Assembly: GCA_902702965.1 (NCBI GenBank)
Contig: CACRXP010000009.1
Span: 828,442 to 892,441, forward strand
Length of the DNA stretch: 64,000 nucleotides
From: Spirometra erinaceieuropaei
Taxonomy: Eukaryota; Platyhelminthes; Cestoda; Diphyllobothriidea; Diphyllobothriidae
Reading direction: 5' to 3'
The stretch's first letter is position 1; each line of letters begins with the position of its first letter. Both the position numbers and the translations under genes were made by a program. Shown piece after piece: positions 1-11,500 of this stretch. The notes under the pieces are model-generated. The model was not told the origin of the DNA and ran no database searches. It was given only the letters and a program-made list of their open reading frames with translations.

Positions 1-115
1 GCCAGCGCACCCCGGGAATGTTGGCATTTGTTATTGCGCACAGATAACGCCTGCCAAAGTCCGATGTGGCCCCCGTGTTGGTCCAGCGCATCTAACACGT
101 GGCCCGTTTGGAGGG

Positions 116-142
<27 letters not shown>
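1..142 (+). repeat. 3' part of dispersed repeat family R3 (type-2 end) with (AC)n tail
   Basis: The first 115 bases are nearly identical to 38056-38145 and similar to about 62350-62480, so this is the right-hand part of a dispersed repeat that enters from outside the window. It is followed at about 115-142 by a pure AC dinucleotide tract. Nothing in it looks coding. The class of the element is not recognised. Confidence 0.75.
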
Positions 143-146
<4 letters not shown>

Positions 147-441
147 ACAAAATGACTTGGGTCGCTGAAATACTGCACCTCCAGCGGAAACAGAGTTTAA
201 AGGTGAAACACGGGAGAGCGCAATAAGGATGTTTGACGTGATGTACAAGTTGGTAATCACCAGTGGAAACGGACACGACGATCACTGCTCGAGGAGGGGG
301 GGGGGGTCGGTTTGGCTGGAGGCAGCGTTGTCAGGCCTAAGCTGATATCGCTGTTATGACTGAGCGCTGTCAGTCTGTGATTGGCGCGTTATTGCTGGGA
401 TTTAGACGCGGCACTGAGAAGTCATAGAAACGTCGTAGGTA

Positions 442-1202
442 CAGTAGGCAGGCTAGCTCATGAACTGGTGATCGAAATTTTAACATGGGTTTTCGATTAG
501 GAAGGATTGCTTACGTAAGATTGCAATGCCGATTACCGCGCGGCCTAATCGCAGGAAATTTCAGTCATTTCCGGATGTCGGTTCCTGAGCAAGATTCCAT
601 CTGGCTGCCTGCATAAACCACACCCCGTAAAAAGTGACTACTCAAGGAGTATGCAATTTTTTCCTGGATTTTTACTGCCTTAGTAAGTTCAAGCATATTT
701 TTCAGACAGCATGCAAAAGAATATTCCTTCCTGTATTCATTTGGTAGCAAATTTCATCTTATTCTTTTATTTTTACGTTCGGTAAAAGTATTTTTCATTT
801 GAAAAAGCCTCTAATTATGGAATCTTTTGAAACTGAAATGCCCATTTACATAGCATCTCATCAGCGCGTTTTATAAGCCATACAAAGCCTCTTCTTACTA
901 ATGAAGATGATTATATAATTTTCCTAACACGAAAACACAGCATGGATTTTTTGAACCCCTAACGCAAGCGTAGCTGGAGGTAAGGTAAAAAACTTGGAAA
1001 CTGGAAAACTTTGTTAAAACCCAAAGATACCTCTTCTTCGATTATGAAATTCGACGAGGGCGTAATTCTCCACCAAATGACTGAAAGAACGAATAATTTT
1101 GTGAATTACAGTCAATATTACAACCCTGTCTAGTCAGTCCCTTATGATTTAAAACACATTTCATAATTGTAGTCAACATTTCTTGAGATAGCCCACCTAC
1201 TG
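442..1202. mobile_element. Fold-back element, internally deleted copy
   Basis: The left end reads TA then CAGTAGG and the right end CCTACTG then TA, the same ends as the intact copies of this family. The left arm (to about 830) matches other left arms, but the right arm lacks the stretch that should mirror about 490-690, so this copy carries a deletion. It is a non-coding, TA-flanked inverted-repeat element; its internal ORFs are chance frames. Confidence 0.7.
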
Positions 1203-1329
1203 TAGCAAGTTAAATCTGTTGAAGAAAATGCGAGTCACGAAGGAGGGCAGCGAGGGCTAGTCCGAACGAAATTTGTTAAACACAGAATTTAAAATGAAGG
1301 TTTGGTTATTAGAAAGAGGTCACCAATGT

Positions 1330-2230
1330 GGAATGCATACCAGCCCATCGTCCCACGAGCGGAATTTGTATCCCCGGGTTATTTATGCTGGCCAAATGAA
1401 AAGGACAGCATGAATGGGATTCCTACTCAGAGTTGTATAATTATTAATGGGCGTTTTTCGGTGCATTAGGGCGAAATGCCATGTGTGGGCCTCCAACCTG
1501 TGCCCGATCTGTGTACAGTAAATGAACTATGAACTGCCCGCTTGGCAAGCGTGAACAGATCAGAAGATGGTGACGAAATTCGGATGATGTATTTATTTTG
1601 TCTGCTGATCAAACGCGAAAAAACCGCATCCCAAAAAATGCCAGCATCATCCTCCCGGCGTCGATTGCAAAGGGGACGACATCCGCCAAGCCGGCATACA
1701 TAAATTCGCATGAGTTACCACACTTATATCACAGGTGCCAGGTAAAAGCCCAGACATGTGTTTCACCGATATTTTCACGCCGCCAGATACAGTCGCAGGG
1801 GGTTCGGCTCATCAGTGGGCTTCCCCAGCGTTCTCCACGTGCTTTCTAGCAGATACTCCGATATCGAAATTCCAACTCCTTAATCTCCTCAGAAATTTGT
1901 GCGCTAACTCGAAGTAGATCATCCGGATGAAGCTTTAGAGGCTCAGTCCGAAAGGTGACATGAATATTTGAGCCCGAATCCATCAGTTTCGACAGGATAA
2001 TCCCGTAATATCCAAAAACCCTCAAACTCTCAAAAGGTCATGTTTCGTAACTTACCACACTGACAGCAAAGATATAAGTTAGAAGTCCAGACTCCTGTTT
2101 CGCGGCCACATGACAGAGCTGCGAGGGATTCGGTTCATCAGTGGCCCCATCCCGGCGTTTTCCGCGTGCTTTCTGTTAGACTCTCCAGTTTCCAAATTTC
2201 AGTTTTTTACTCTCCTCAGAAATCAGTGCA
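1330..2230 (+). repeat. Dispersed repeat R6, about two tandem partial units
   Basis: Two related blocks occur in series (about 1790-1880 and 2125-2215), both containing a phrase like GCTCATCAGTGG followed by GTGCTTTC. Further copies are at about 44170-44335 and 60060-60345. The shared middle part contains the phrase ATATTTG(G/A)GCC. No coding signal is visible and the element class is unknown. The unit lies immediately upstream of the first recognised exon of gene 1. Confidence 0.6.
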
Positions 2231-2391
2231 CTGATTTGATGCAAAACATTCGGAATGAAACAGCGTATGTTTAGTCTGGCATTTTAGGTGCCTGCAAAAT
2301 ATAACGAATGGACATGCCTTGAGTTCTTTGACTTTGTTTGATAACTTACATCTCATCACTCTAAAAGGTGGTCTTTTGTTAAAGATTTCAG

Positions 2392-2550
2392 GACCGGCAC
2401 TTTTCCAGATGGAAGTAGACAGAACGTTCGGGTTGAATACAGGGAACTTCCTCATGACAATGAATGATAAAGGTTTGCTGAGTCAGGGCAGCTGGCTTCT
2501 TCAAGAACGTCCCCCAGTCGCCTACTTCAGACTGGATAACAGCGATACCA
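2392..2550 (+). CDS. Gene 1 exon (most upstream visible)
   Basis: The exon follows the acceptor AAAGATTTCAG and ends at a GTGAGT donor at 2551. A second acceptor, CTTTTCCAG, would start it at 2409. The encoded segment (ALFQMEVDRTFGLNTGNF, then SWLLQERPPVAYFRLD) has alternating hydrophobic and polar residues, as in the beta-sheet part of lipid transfer proteins. It ends in phase 1, matching the next exon at 6518. It is the least certain exon because it stands alone between repeats; earlier exons must lie left of the window. Confidence 0.45.
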
Positions 2551-5500
2551 GTGAGTCTCCCAAATCTCGCATAAGTCGTTTGTATCACATTGACAGCTGA
2601 TCTGACAGCGCGCTTTGAGAAACCTACCTGAAGCCATACACGTTCATAGCCAGAGCTCTCGGATATCGGATTTTCCTGATACCCGCGAGTAAAATAAAAA
2701 TTCGTCGAGTCCTTGATGTGGAGGCTGCGTAGACAAGAAGGGCTTGAGTCTGCGTAAATCTCCGCATCCGGCCATAAGTTGTCATTAAGCGACAAACTGT
2801 CAAAAATATTGTCCTCTGTAATGCGTGTTCGAAAGACAAAAATTGCGAGTCGAATTTTTACTGTGGAAGTGGTTTGGATGAGATTGTTGTCTACTAGCAA
2901 CCTAGTGACAAATAGAATTGCATCTGACAGATGCGAAAAGGCGAGTTCCGGGTAGCAGTTCAGAAGACGAAGATGCGATCACTGGCACAAGAAATTTATG
3001 GGCCTGACGTTTTGGATTCTCACCCGAATCCATTATCAGAGGCATTCGCAGATAATGGTGATGGTGGCACAAGGCGTGCAGTATGTATAACACGTGGCTA
3101 CCGTGGGACCGTATGCGCGCTGTACTTAACAGCTCTCGCAATCACCGCTGGGGTTCTAATTGATGCGGTGGTGGTTTGACAGTCCGATTCCGAGTCGTTA
3201 ATAGCCGTGATTTCGTCACCCGTGCTGGATGCCGGTGTGACGATTGCTCGGCAGATTGCCTCATTGTCACTGGGATACTTGCTCGCCCGCACCCTCCCTA
3301 CGTGACTGGTTCCCCTGCCCAGGAAAAATCTCAGCACGGAATATGGTACCGGGTAGTCATTGTGCTTATTGATGGATTGTGGGTCTGAGAAACATGACTT
3401 GAGCAGCTCGCGTCTCACGCGGCTTTCGGCCTCCTGAAATTTGAGAGGAGACGCTAGCTCTCAGGTGGCGGCACACTCGACGGGACCCGGCCATATTTTC
3501 AAATTTCAAGAGGCCGAAACCTCGCAAGAGGTGACAATCGCGTGAGCCGCGAGCTGCTCGAGTCATGGTTCTCAGGCCCGCAATCCTTTAACAAGCACAA
3601 TGATCTCCCGGTACCATATTCCGTGTTGCGATTTTTCCTGGGCAGGGGAACCAGTCACGTAGAGAGGACGCGGGCGAGCAATTATCCCAGTGACAATGAG
3701 GCAATCTGCTGAGCAATCGTCATACCAGCATCCAGCACGGAGGACGAAATCACGGCAATTAACGACTCGGACTCGGACCGACAAGCCACCACCGCATCAA
3801 TTACGACCCCAGCGGTGATTGCGAGAGCACGGTAGCCACGTGCTATAAATACTGCACGCCTTGTGCCACCATCACCATTATCTGCGAATGTCTCTGATAA
3901 TGGATTCGAGTGAGAATCCAAAACGTCAGGCCAATAAATTTCTCGTGCCAGTGGTCGCATCTTCGTCTTCAGAATTGCATCTCTTAACTCCATGGTGGTT
4001 GATATCTCCGAGTTATGTCAAAGTAACATAATGGTCTAGGGAATATCGGTAATTTTACCTGCTCATTTTCGGATTACTCACGACAGCCTGTTTTGAAACA
4101 GCATGACTAGGATCGTTGGGGGGGGGGGAAGGGAAGTGGAGAGCGGGAAGACTGTCATCGATGGAAGAACTACGATGTGAATTGGCTATAATCGGTGATG
4201 TGACCGCCCTCGCACACGATTTTATGCGTTTACTGGAAAGTAATCACCGCGTAGCCTAGGATGCTACCAGATTCATTCGGCGAGGTCCCAGAAAACCCTT
4301 CGGGATAGTTTGCGAATTTTGAAGTGGTACGTACGTTTACAAGCGCATTGCATTGACTATTTCACCTGAAAAGCACTATGTGTTGATGATGGTGGCAGTG
4401 ATGGTGACGATGATGGTTTGCTTTCAGGCACCGCATGTTTAGAAGCTGACCTTCTCCACCCGTGAAAATCTGCACCGTGAGGATATTAGGTGTGGCCTTC
4501 CTGTTTTGTCTGTAACCACCGGCTGTGGCTTCACCATCCGCCAATCCACGATCACCCCAGACTTCCAACCCATCGCTGTTCATCCGCTTCAAGCAGTTCG
4601 TCCGAGAAGAGACTGCCGCAGACACTTGAAAATTGGAGAAGATACGGCTGATTTTTAGAAGGGCTTTCTGTCACAGGAAAGTAAATTTAATAGTCTTTAA
4701 TTAAAAAGTGACAACCTAGGGGGTTCTTTGAGACAGACCGCCAAGTTTGGTGCATTAGTGGCTCAACCTGTATCGCAAGCGGCTATGAGCTAAACTCCAG
4801 GAGGTTAGGGCTGGTATTTGGGTTGGAAGGGTTAGGGTTAACGGTGATATACTGGAGTAAGTATCCCATGGAATTTAGTGGAAAGCCACCTGTAATGAAG
4901 GTACCCATTCCGTGTCCAAGCGTAATACTTGTTAAGTTGATAAAACTTGAATATTTTGTCTGATGTTTACAGTTCCACCGAATACCTGGCAAGTTAAGTT
5001 TTCAAAGGCTTTGTTTTTTTTACGGAGCTTTTCAGACAGTCGCTTCCTTATAACCACAACAGGAAAGAACCCCTGTTTGTCTTTTCTTCCAAGCCTTACA
5101 GGCAGGTGAAAAGGGAAAACTTAGAGGTACATTTCTTTGTCCGTCCTACAAGGTGAAAAAATGCACATAGTATTTTGCTTTTTTGGACCTGACTTTTAAA
5201 ATAGTTGGGACACTAAAGTTTTTTTAATAAATCGGGCCTGGACGCCCAAATATATCTGCGAGACCCCAGGAACATGCATGCAAATGCCAAGAAAGGTCCT
5301 GATTCGTGTTCATGGCACCACCTATCAGAGGTAGAAGTTTCGAAAAAGTTTCAATTTCCCCCGAAATTAATGTGTGAACTTGGAGGAAATCCTCCGGCAG
5401 GAAACTTCTTAAGCGCTATCCGGAAGCTGATGCGAATGTTTGGACTAGAATTTTCCAATTTCGGCGGACTGATCGCGCAGTATCTAGATTCAGCCAATGG

Positions 5501-8500
5501 ACAGTCAGTAGCGTATAGTCGGTTATCAATCACGGGAAATGTTAACTGGGATTGCAAAATGCGCCCTCCATTAGGAAGGATTGCATACGTAAGGTGCAAA
5601 TGATTATCATACCACATAATGCCAAGATAATATCGTCACACTTGGATGCCGGCTTTTGAATGAACTTCGTTTTGGCCACCTGCAAAAACCGCAGTCGGTT
5701 GGAAGTGCCTAATTAAGCAGTACGCATTTTTCAGTTGATTTTCTGGGCTCCTATAAATTCGACCATATTTCACAGGAGACACGCACTAAAATATCTTCTC
5801 TTGAACTCATTATATGTTAAATCACATTTTCTTTAAGTTTTATGCCCTAGTAAGAAGTATCTTTCGGTTTTAAAAGCTTTATAAGTATCAGATGTCTTAA
5901 GACTATGAAGTGCTCATTCATAAAGCCCGTATCTATCCATTTATTAATACTACTTATAAAGTGTGCATAATGATTCGCATCCATTGCAAAGTTTCATGAA
6001 GCCTGTGTGGCATCTTCTTCGTAGAGAAAGGTATAATTCTCCCGACACATAAGGTATACAGTACGTAGTTTTGAAACCCTAAGCATAAATGAAAGCTTTC
6101 AAATGTTAGTCTGTCAAATAGTTTTATGCCTTCGCCTTAATGAAGACTTACTTCTCACCAAAAACAGCTTGAGAACTTTTCCCAAGAATAAATTTAACTT
6201 GAATAAAACAGGATACGCCACGACCTCGCACTATTAAGTACACCCGCAAGCTTATGAATTTCCAAATGGCAGTTTGAAGTGCTGTCGCGTAGAAATCAGT
6301 ACAAGAATATTTTACGCTTAATTAACGCGGATGAACATAAAAACATGATTTCCTCTCTGTGGACAATCCCAGTCCTTTTGATCAGTACTTCTAAGGCATC
6401 CGTTCTTAGTCTGCGAATTTAGCAGCCGGTAATTGGCATTTATAAATGTCAGTAAGTTTTTCTCCTTTACTACTGTTATTTGCGCACCAATGTATGCCAA
6501 ACTATTTGTATTTTTAGAGAGGATTTTCAAGGCAACCGTAAAGGATGCATTCAATGTCAGTGCGGAGGAATTTTTGTGGTCAGAGAAGACGCAGGGCAAA
6601 CTCGCATCGAATGCGCGCTTTAAGTCGGAACTAACAACTGACGGTCTGCTAAAAACGCACTCCTTCCTGCGTCCATTTAATGCTGCCAAGTTGGTGGTGA
6701 GTGCTGCACTTCTTCCACGTTTGTTGCCTAACAGACAGTCCATACAGTAGGTGGGCTAATCATGAAATTTCAACCGAAATTCCGAAATGCGTTTTCGTTT
6801 CAAAAAGTAGAAGGAGCCTCGTAGCTCAATTGGTTAGAGCGTTGGCTGTACTAAAGCCTTCCCCTTACTGCGTGGGTTCGAATCCCACCGAGGCGTTGAG
6901 TTTCTTTACATTTGCGTCAGTATGAATCTTAAAATTTGCAAATCCTGTCGCGTGACGACATCCTCCGTTGCCTCGCGGGGCGGGTCCACCAGCGGTGACT
7001 TGAGGGTGGACTGGGAAGGCAGAATTCCGCTGCATCCGCCTCCCACCCCCCGCCAAGTTCCAATGGCAGGACAGAATCCGGACGGCCGGGGGTGGGCGGG
7101 ATACAGCAGCTGGCATGGTGAAACAGCCCTCTACGCGGGCTACGCACGAGCTGCCTTTCCCTCCAGATCTATCAGGGCTTGAGAGAGGCTGTTGGGATCT
7201 AGCATATGCAAGAATGCCAAAAGGATTATCAACTCAACACTGACCCTTGCTTCTGGGAAGGTCGGAGGGCGCTCGTACAACCGTTTCTCAACCAGGAAGA
7301 GCACGTACAAGTACACACACTTCATATGCCTAAAAACTGCCTGCTTAGAGGAACGTGTTGAGTGTCGCCGACAAACCTTCTATTTTTTGGATACAATAAC
7401 AGATACACACACTTTATATGCAAGAGTTAATTGCCTAGAAAACCGCCTGCTTAAAGAAAAATGTTGGATACAATAACGTGAAAATGTATTTCTATGTGAC
7501 AGGAAGACGTCCTGCACGTCGCGCTAAAGTCAAGGTCATAACCCTCAAGGAACCTGCTCCACTATCCTCTTCGGTTTGTAGGCATCACGTTTGATCACAC
7601 TCGACTGCTAATGCATGTCACTTATCCCAATTTTCACATCTAAAGTCGTGAACAAGCGGACCATCCCGACCGGACCGACTGGTCACGCCTATGGCCGTTA
7701 CCAACATCTCTTTGATCATCGTCTGCCACAACAAGTCCGGCTTGTAAGTGCAGATCTAGGCGAAACGAAGATAGCTGTACGATTATTCAAGACGTCAGTC
7801 TGTATAGCTCTCTGAATTTGACGCCAGTTATTCTCTACCAGTCTACGGCACACGGACAAATCTCAAAAAAGTCAATAAGAAGCCCTTGATGGAGGTTATC
7901 GACCGATTTTTCCTTTCCGACCTTCAAAACTCATAGTTATTTGTAGTACAGTGAGTGACCAGTCTCATGAAGTGTCGGCCGAAATTCTGAAATGCGTTTT
8001 CGATTAGGAAGGAGTACTTGGGTGGGGTTGTAGTATTACTTATCCTATAGTATTTCAGCCGCATAAGGATGTCGGCTTTTGAATGCAGCTCTTCGCTCTC
8101 CTGCATGGGTCACATTCGGTGAAAAATGACTACTTAATTGGCGTGCATTTTTCACTATGATTTTCGATAATCATATAAATTCAAATATGTTTTGTAGAAA
8201 ACATGCACAAAATATGCTTTCTTTTACTAGTTTGTTAGAAAATCACATTCTCTTCGCATTTTATGCTCGAAGGTCGTGTATATTTAGGTTTTAATTAAGT
8301 TTCTAATTATGAGATTTTTAAGAGCGTACGATGTCCATACATACAGCATCGCACGTGTCCGTTTACCAATGCACCTCATGAAATGTACAACATAGTCCGC
8401 ATCCATTTCAAAACTCTATGAGCTCTATATAGTATCTTTTTAAAGGCACAGAGAAATATATGATTTTCCCTACGTGGAATGCATACACCTTAAGAACTGA

Positions 8501-11500
8501 AATCGCCAAACGCTAAGGCAACGGCTGATCAGGCTCGAAATAATTCGGGAATTTGGAAACTTTTTCAAAACATAAACATACACGCCCTTCGGGTATAAAA
8601 TGCGAAAATAATGTGATTTTCTACCAAACTAGTGAAAGAAAGCATATGTTTGTGCATGTTTTCTACGAACCATATTTGAATTTATAAGACCATCGAAAAT
8701 CATAGTGAAAAGTGCGTGCTACTTAAGTAGTTCTTTTTTACCGAATGTGGTCCATGCAGGAGGGCGAAGATCTGCATTCAAAAGCCGACATCCTGATAAG
8801 TCTGAAATACTATAGGATTATGCCATATGATAAGTAATACTACAACCCCACCTAAGTAATCCTTCTTAATCGAAAACACCTTTCCGAATTTCAGCCAGCA
8901 TTTCATGAGATGGGTCACGCACTGTAATTTAAACGTAAATGAGACGGCACTGACAAAGACAAGGGAGACTGGAATAGCCATTTATGGTCGCTGTGCGACT
9001 GCTTGCGAGGGTTCTAGTATAAGTCCCAAGGCATAACGAAGCGAGTACGTTCCGTAACCTGATCGGTAAGTCCCCATCTGTCATTATTTAAACTGATACA
9101 AGAATCGGAGATTTGTAAACTGGCTTTGTTAAAATCCGTAAACTAACTGAGTTCTGATAGGCGCACAGTAAAGAGCTAAGTCTTAGAACCACTAGATTGC
9201 CACAGGTCTGCCACGCAACTGTCCCGAAAAGGGTGAAGGAAGTGTAGAAGGAGAGGGCGAGGTGAATCTCTGCTGAACATAAAAAAGTTATTGTGAAGCA
9301 CACTGTGAGTTTTACCAGCGTCTACGCGTGCCGCGCACAAGCTGGTTCCCACTTCAGTTGTGCCGGGCTACAATAAGGGCGGGTTGGTTTTCGCATGCGT
9401 GGCGATGCCGTTGAGGCCACATCAAGAGGCAGTCACTGAAGTCTGACCCAGTATTATGAACTCTTACTGTCCTATTGCTTATCTTACTACATTCATATTC
9501 CGTGTCCTGTTAGGTGGAAGGCATCGAGACTATCATGGACAACCTCAACAATGGCTTTGCAGCGTACTTTGGCAAAAAGTTGGGGCCCCTAATGCAGACA
9601 CAGTTGAGCCAGCTCCTGGAAGAGGTCAATCGAACTGCCTTTTCAGAACTCTACGACGACTTGGCCGAGGGTTTAGAGGCCCTTCTTCAGACCATGCAGA
9701 CGTATCGGCGGGCGGAATCACCAATCATCGGACAGCTAGAAAGGCAGGCAGAAGGCCTGATTCTCTGGATCAGGAGAACCAGTCAGAGTGGGGAACTCTC
9801 AAAGTTTTTGAACGCACTCTACGAGACACCAACGTCTTTGCTTGAGGTAGGCTGCGAATGCAAGACGCGATATCATTTATGCTCAATAGTGATTTCGCAT
9901 TGACGAAGGGGGGGGGGAGGGAGAATGCTGTGTGCAGTCTGGACATCCTAAGTTGCTTATTGCTAAGTGACAGTATCTGACTATATTGTTAGACTTTTTT
10001 CCTCAAACAGGCCTACATGTGTGTGCAATGACTTCTGTTCTCTGGTTTTTACCCAACATTGTCTGTGCCTAGAACCAAGGACATCGCAGGATTTGTCCGA
10101 TATTTTGAATGCCGCATAAACCACGTAAAGACAATTGTTTTAACCTCCTCCATCACTGATGCTTGTTTTTTTTTTAGAAAATACGCAGTTATGAAATTGA
10201 TGTGGAATCACTGGCAAAACGTTTGTGGGGGATTGAGGACACCTTTAGGAGGACTCTGTCAACCTGGTCGCAAGGCGTCCTTCGTATCATGGACCCAATT
10301 TCTCAGAAAATTGGTAAATTATGCGAGTTATATTGGGCATACTTTTGGACATAATTTTCTCCCAAAAGGCAAGGGCTCGCAGATGAAAACTTGAGAGGCA
10401 TTTCCGAAACTACTAGGTGCAGTGGTGGATGGCCTGTTGACTTAACCTACAGGACCCTTGGTCATCCTCTTATGAGTAGGGTATCTGGAATGCGGTTGCA
10501 AAGGTTTCACATGTGCTACTGAAGGTCGATTTTCAGGTGATTACTTTCATACACACCGACTAGAATGGGGGGGGGCTGGAAATTGGATACCCCAAGACAG
10601 AGAAGGTGAATCTGCAGTGTCAATTAATTTCAAATTTGTGGGAGCTGCGTAACAACTGCCCGTGTCTGGTGGTATGTGTGTGTGCGTAAGCAAATGAATA
10701 CTTACTTAGTAGGAATCTTTCGCACTGATATTCGATGCCGTTATAAAGCCGAATATATTTCATAGAAGACATGCACAAAAATATTTTTTTCGTATTCATT
10801 TCGTAGCAAAACATGTCTTCGTCCAGTTTTTCACCTAAAGGATGAGTAGCGCCCGATATAAAAAAGCTTTTGCGATTCACTCTGTTACATTAGCATTCGG
10901 GGTTTCCAAACTACAGAATATACAGTAGGTGGACTAACTCATGAAATGTCAACCGAAATTCCGAAATGTGTTTTCGTTTCGAAAAGATTAATTAAATAGG
11001 GTTGTAAAATAAGACGGCCCCCCAGCATAATTCTATCTCAGGATGCCGACCTTCGAAAGAACTCCCCTTTCGGCTGCATGTAAAAACTGCACTCTGTAAA
11101 AAACGACTACGTACGTAGAGTGAATTTTTCGCATTAATTTTCGATGCCCTTAAATGTGCAATTATATTTTATGGAAAACATGCGTAAAAATATTTACTTT
11201 TTTGCTCATTCGGTAGATATTTACGTGTTCTTCTAATTTTGTACTCGAGGGAGGGAAATAATTCGGTTTTCAGAAACTTTTTAAATTCCCCAATAATTTT
11301 GAACCCGCTCTACCGTTACACTTGGATTCAGGGTTTCCAAACTACAAGCCGTATATTTTTCGCGTACGGAAAACGACGCAGTTGTCTACGATAAGCAAGG
11401 GATACCATATAGGGTTTATAAAATTTAGCAGTGGATTTGATTCATATTGTTAACTTTACAAACCACATTGGTAAATGCAGAAACATGACGATTTATGAAC

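Noticed and set aside
2388..2900. 170-codon ORF on the minus strand
   Set aside because: It overlaps the gene 1 exon 2392-2550 in antisense and has no motif or splice support; the plus-strand reading fits the gene model.
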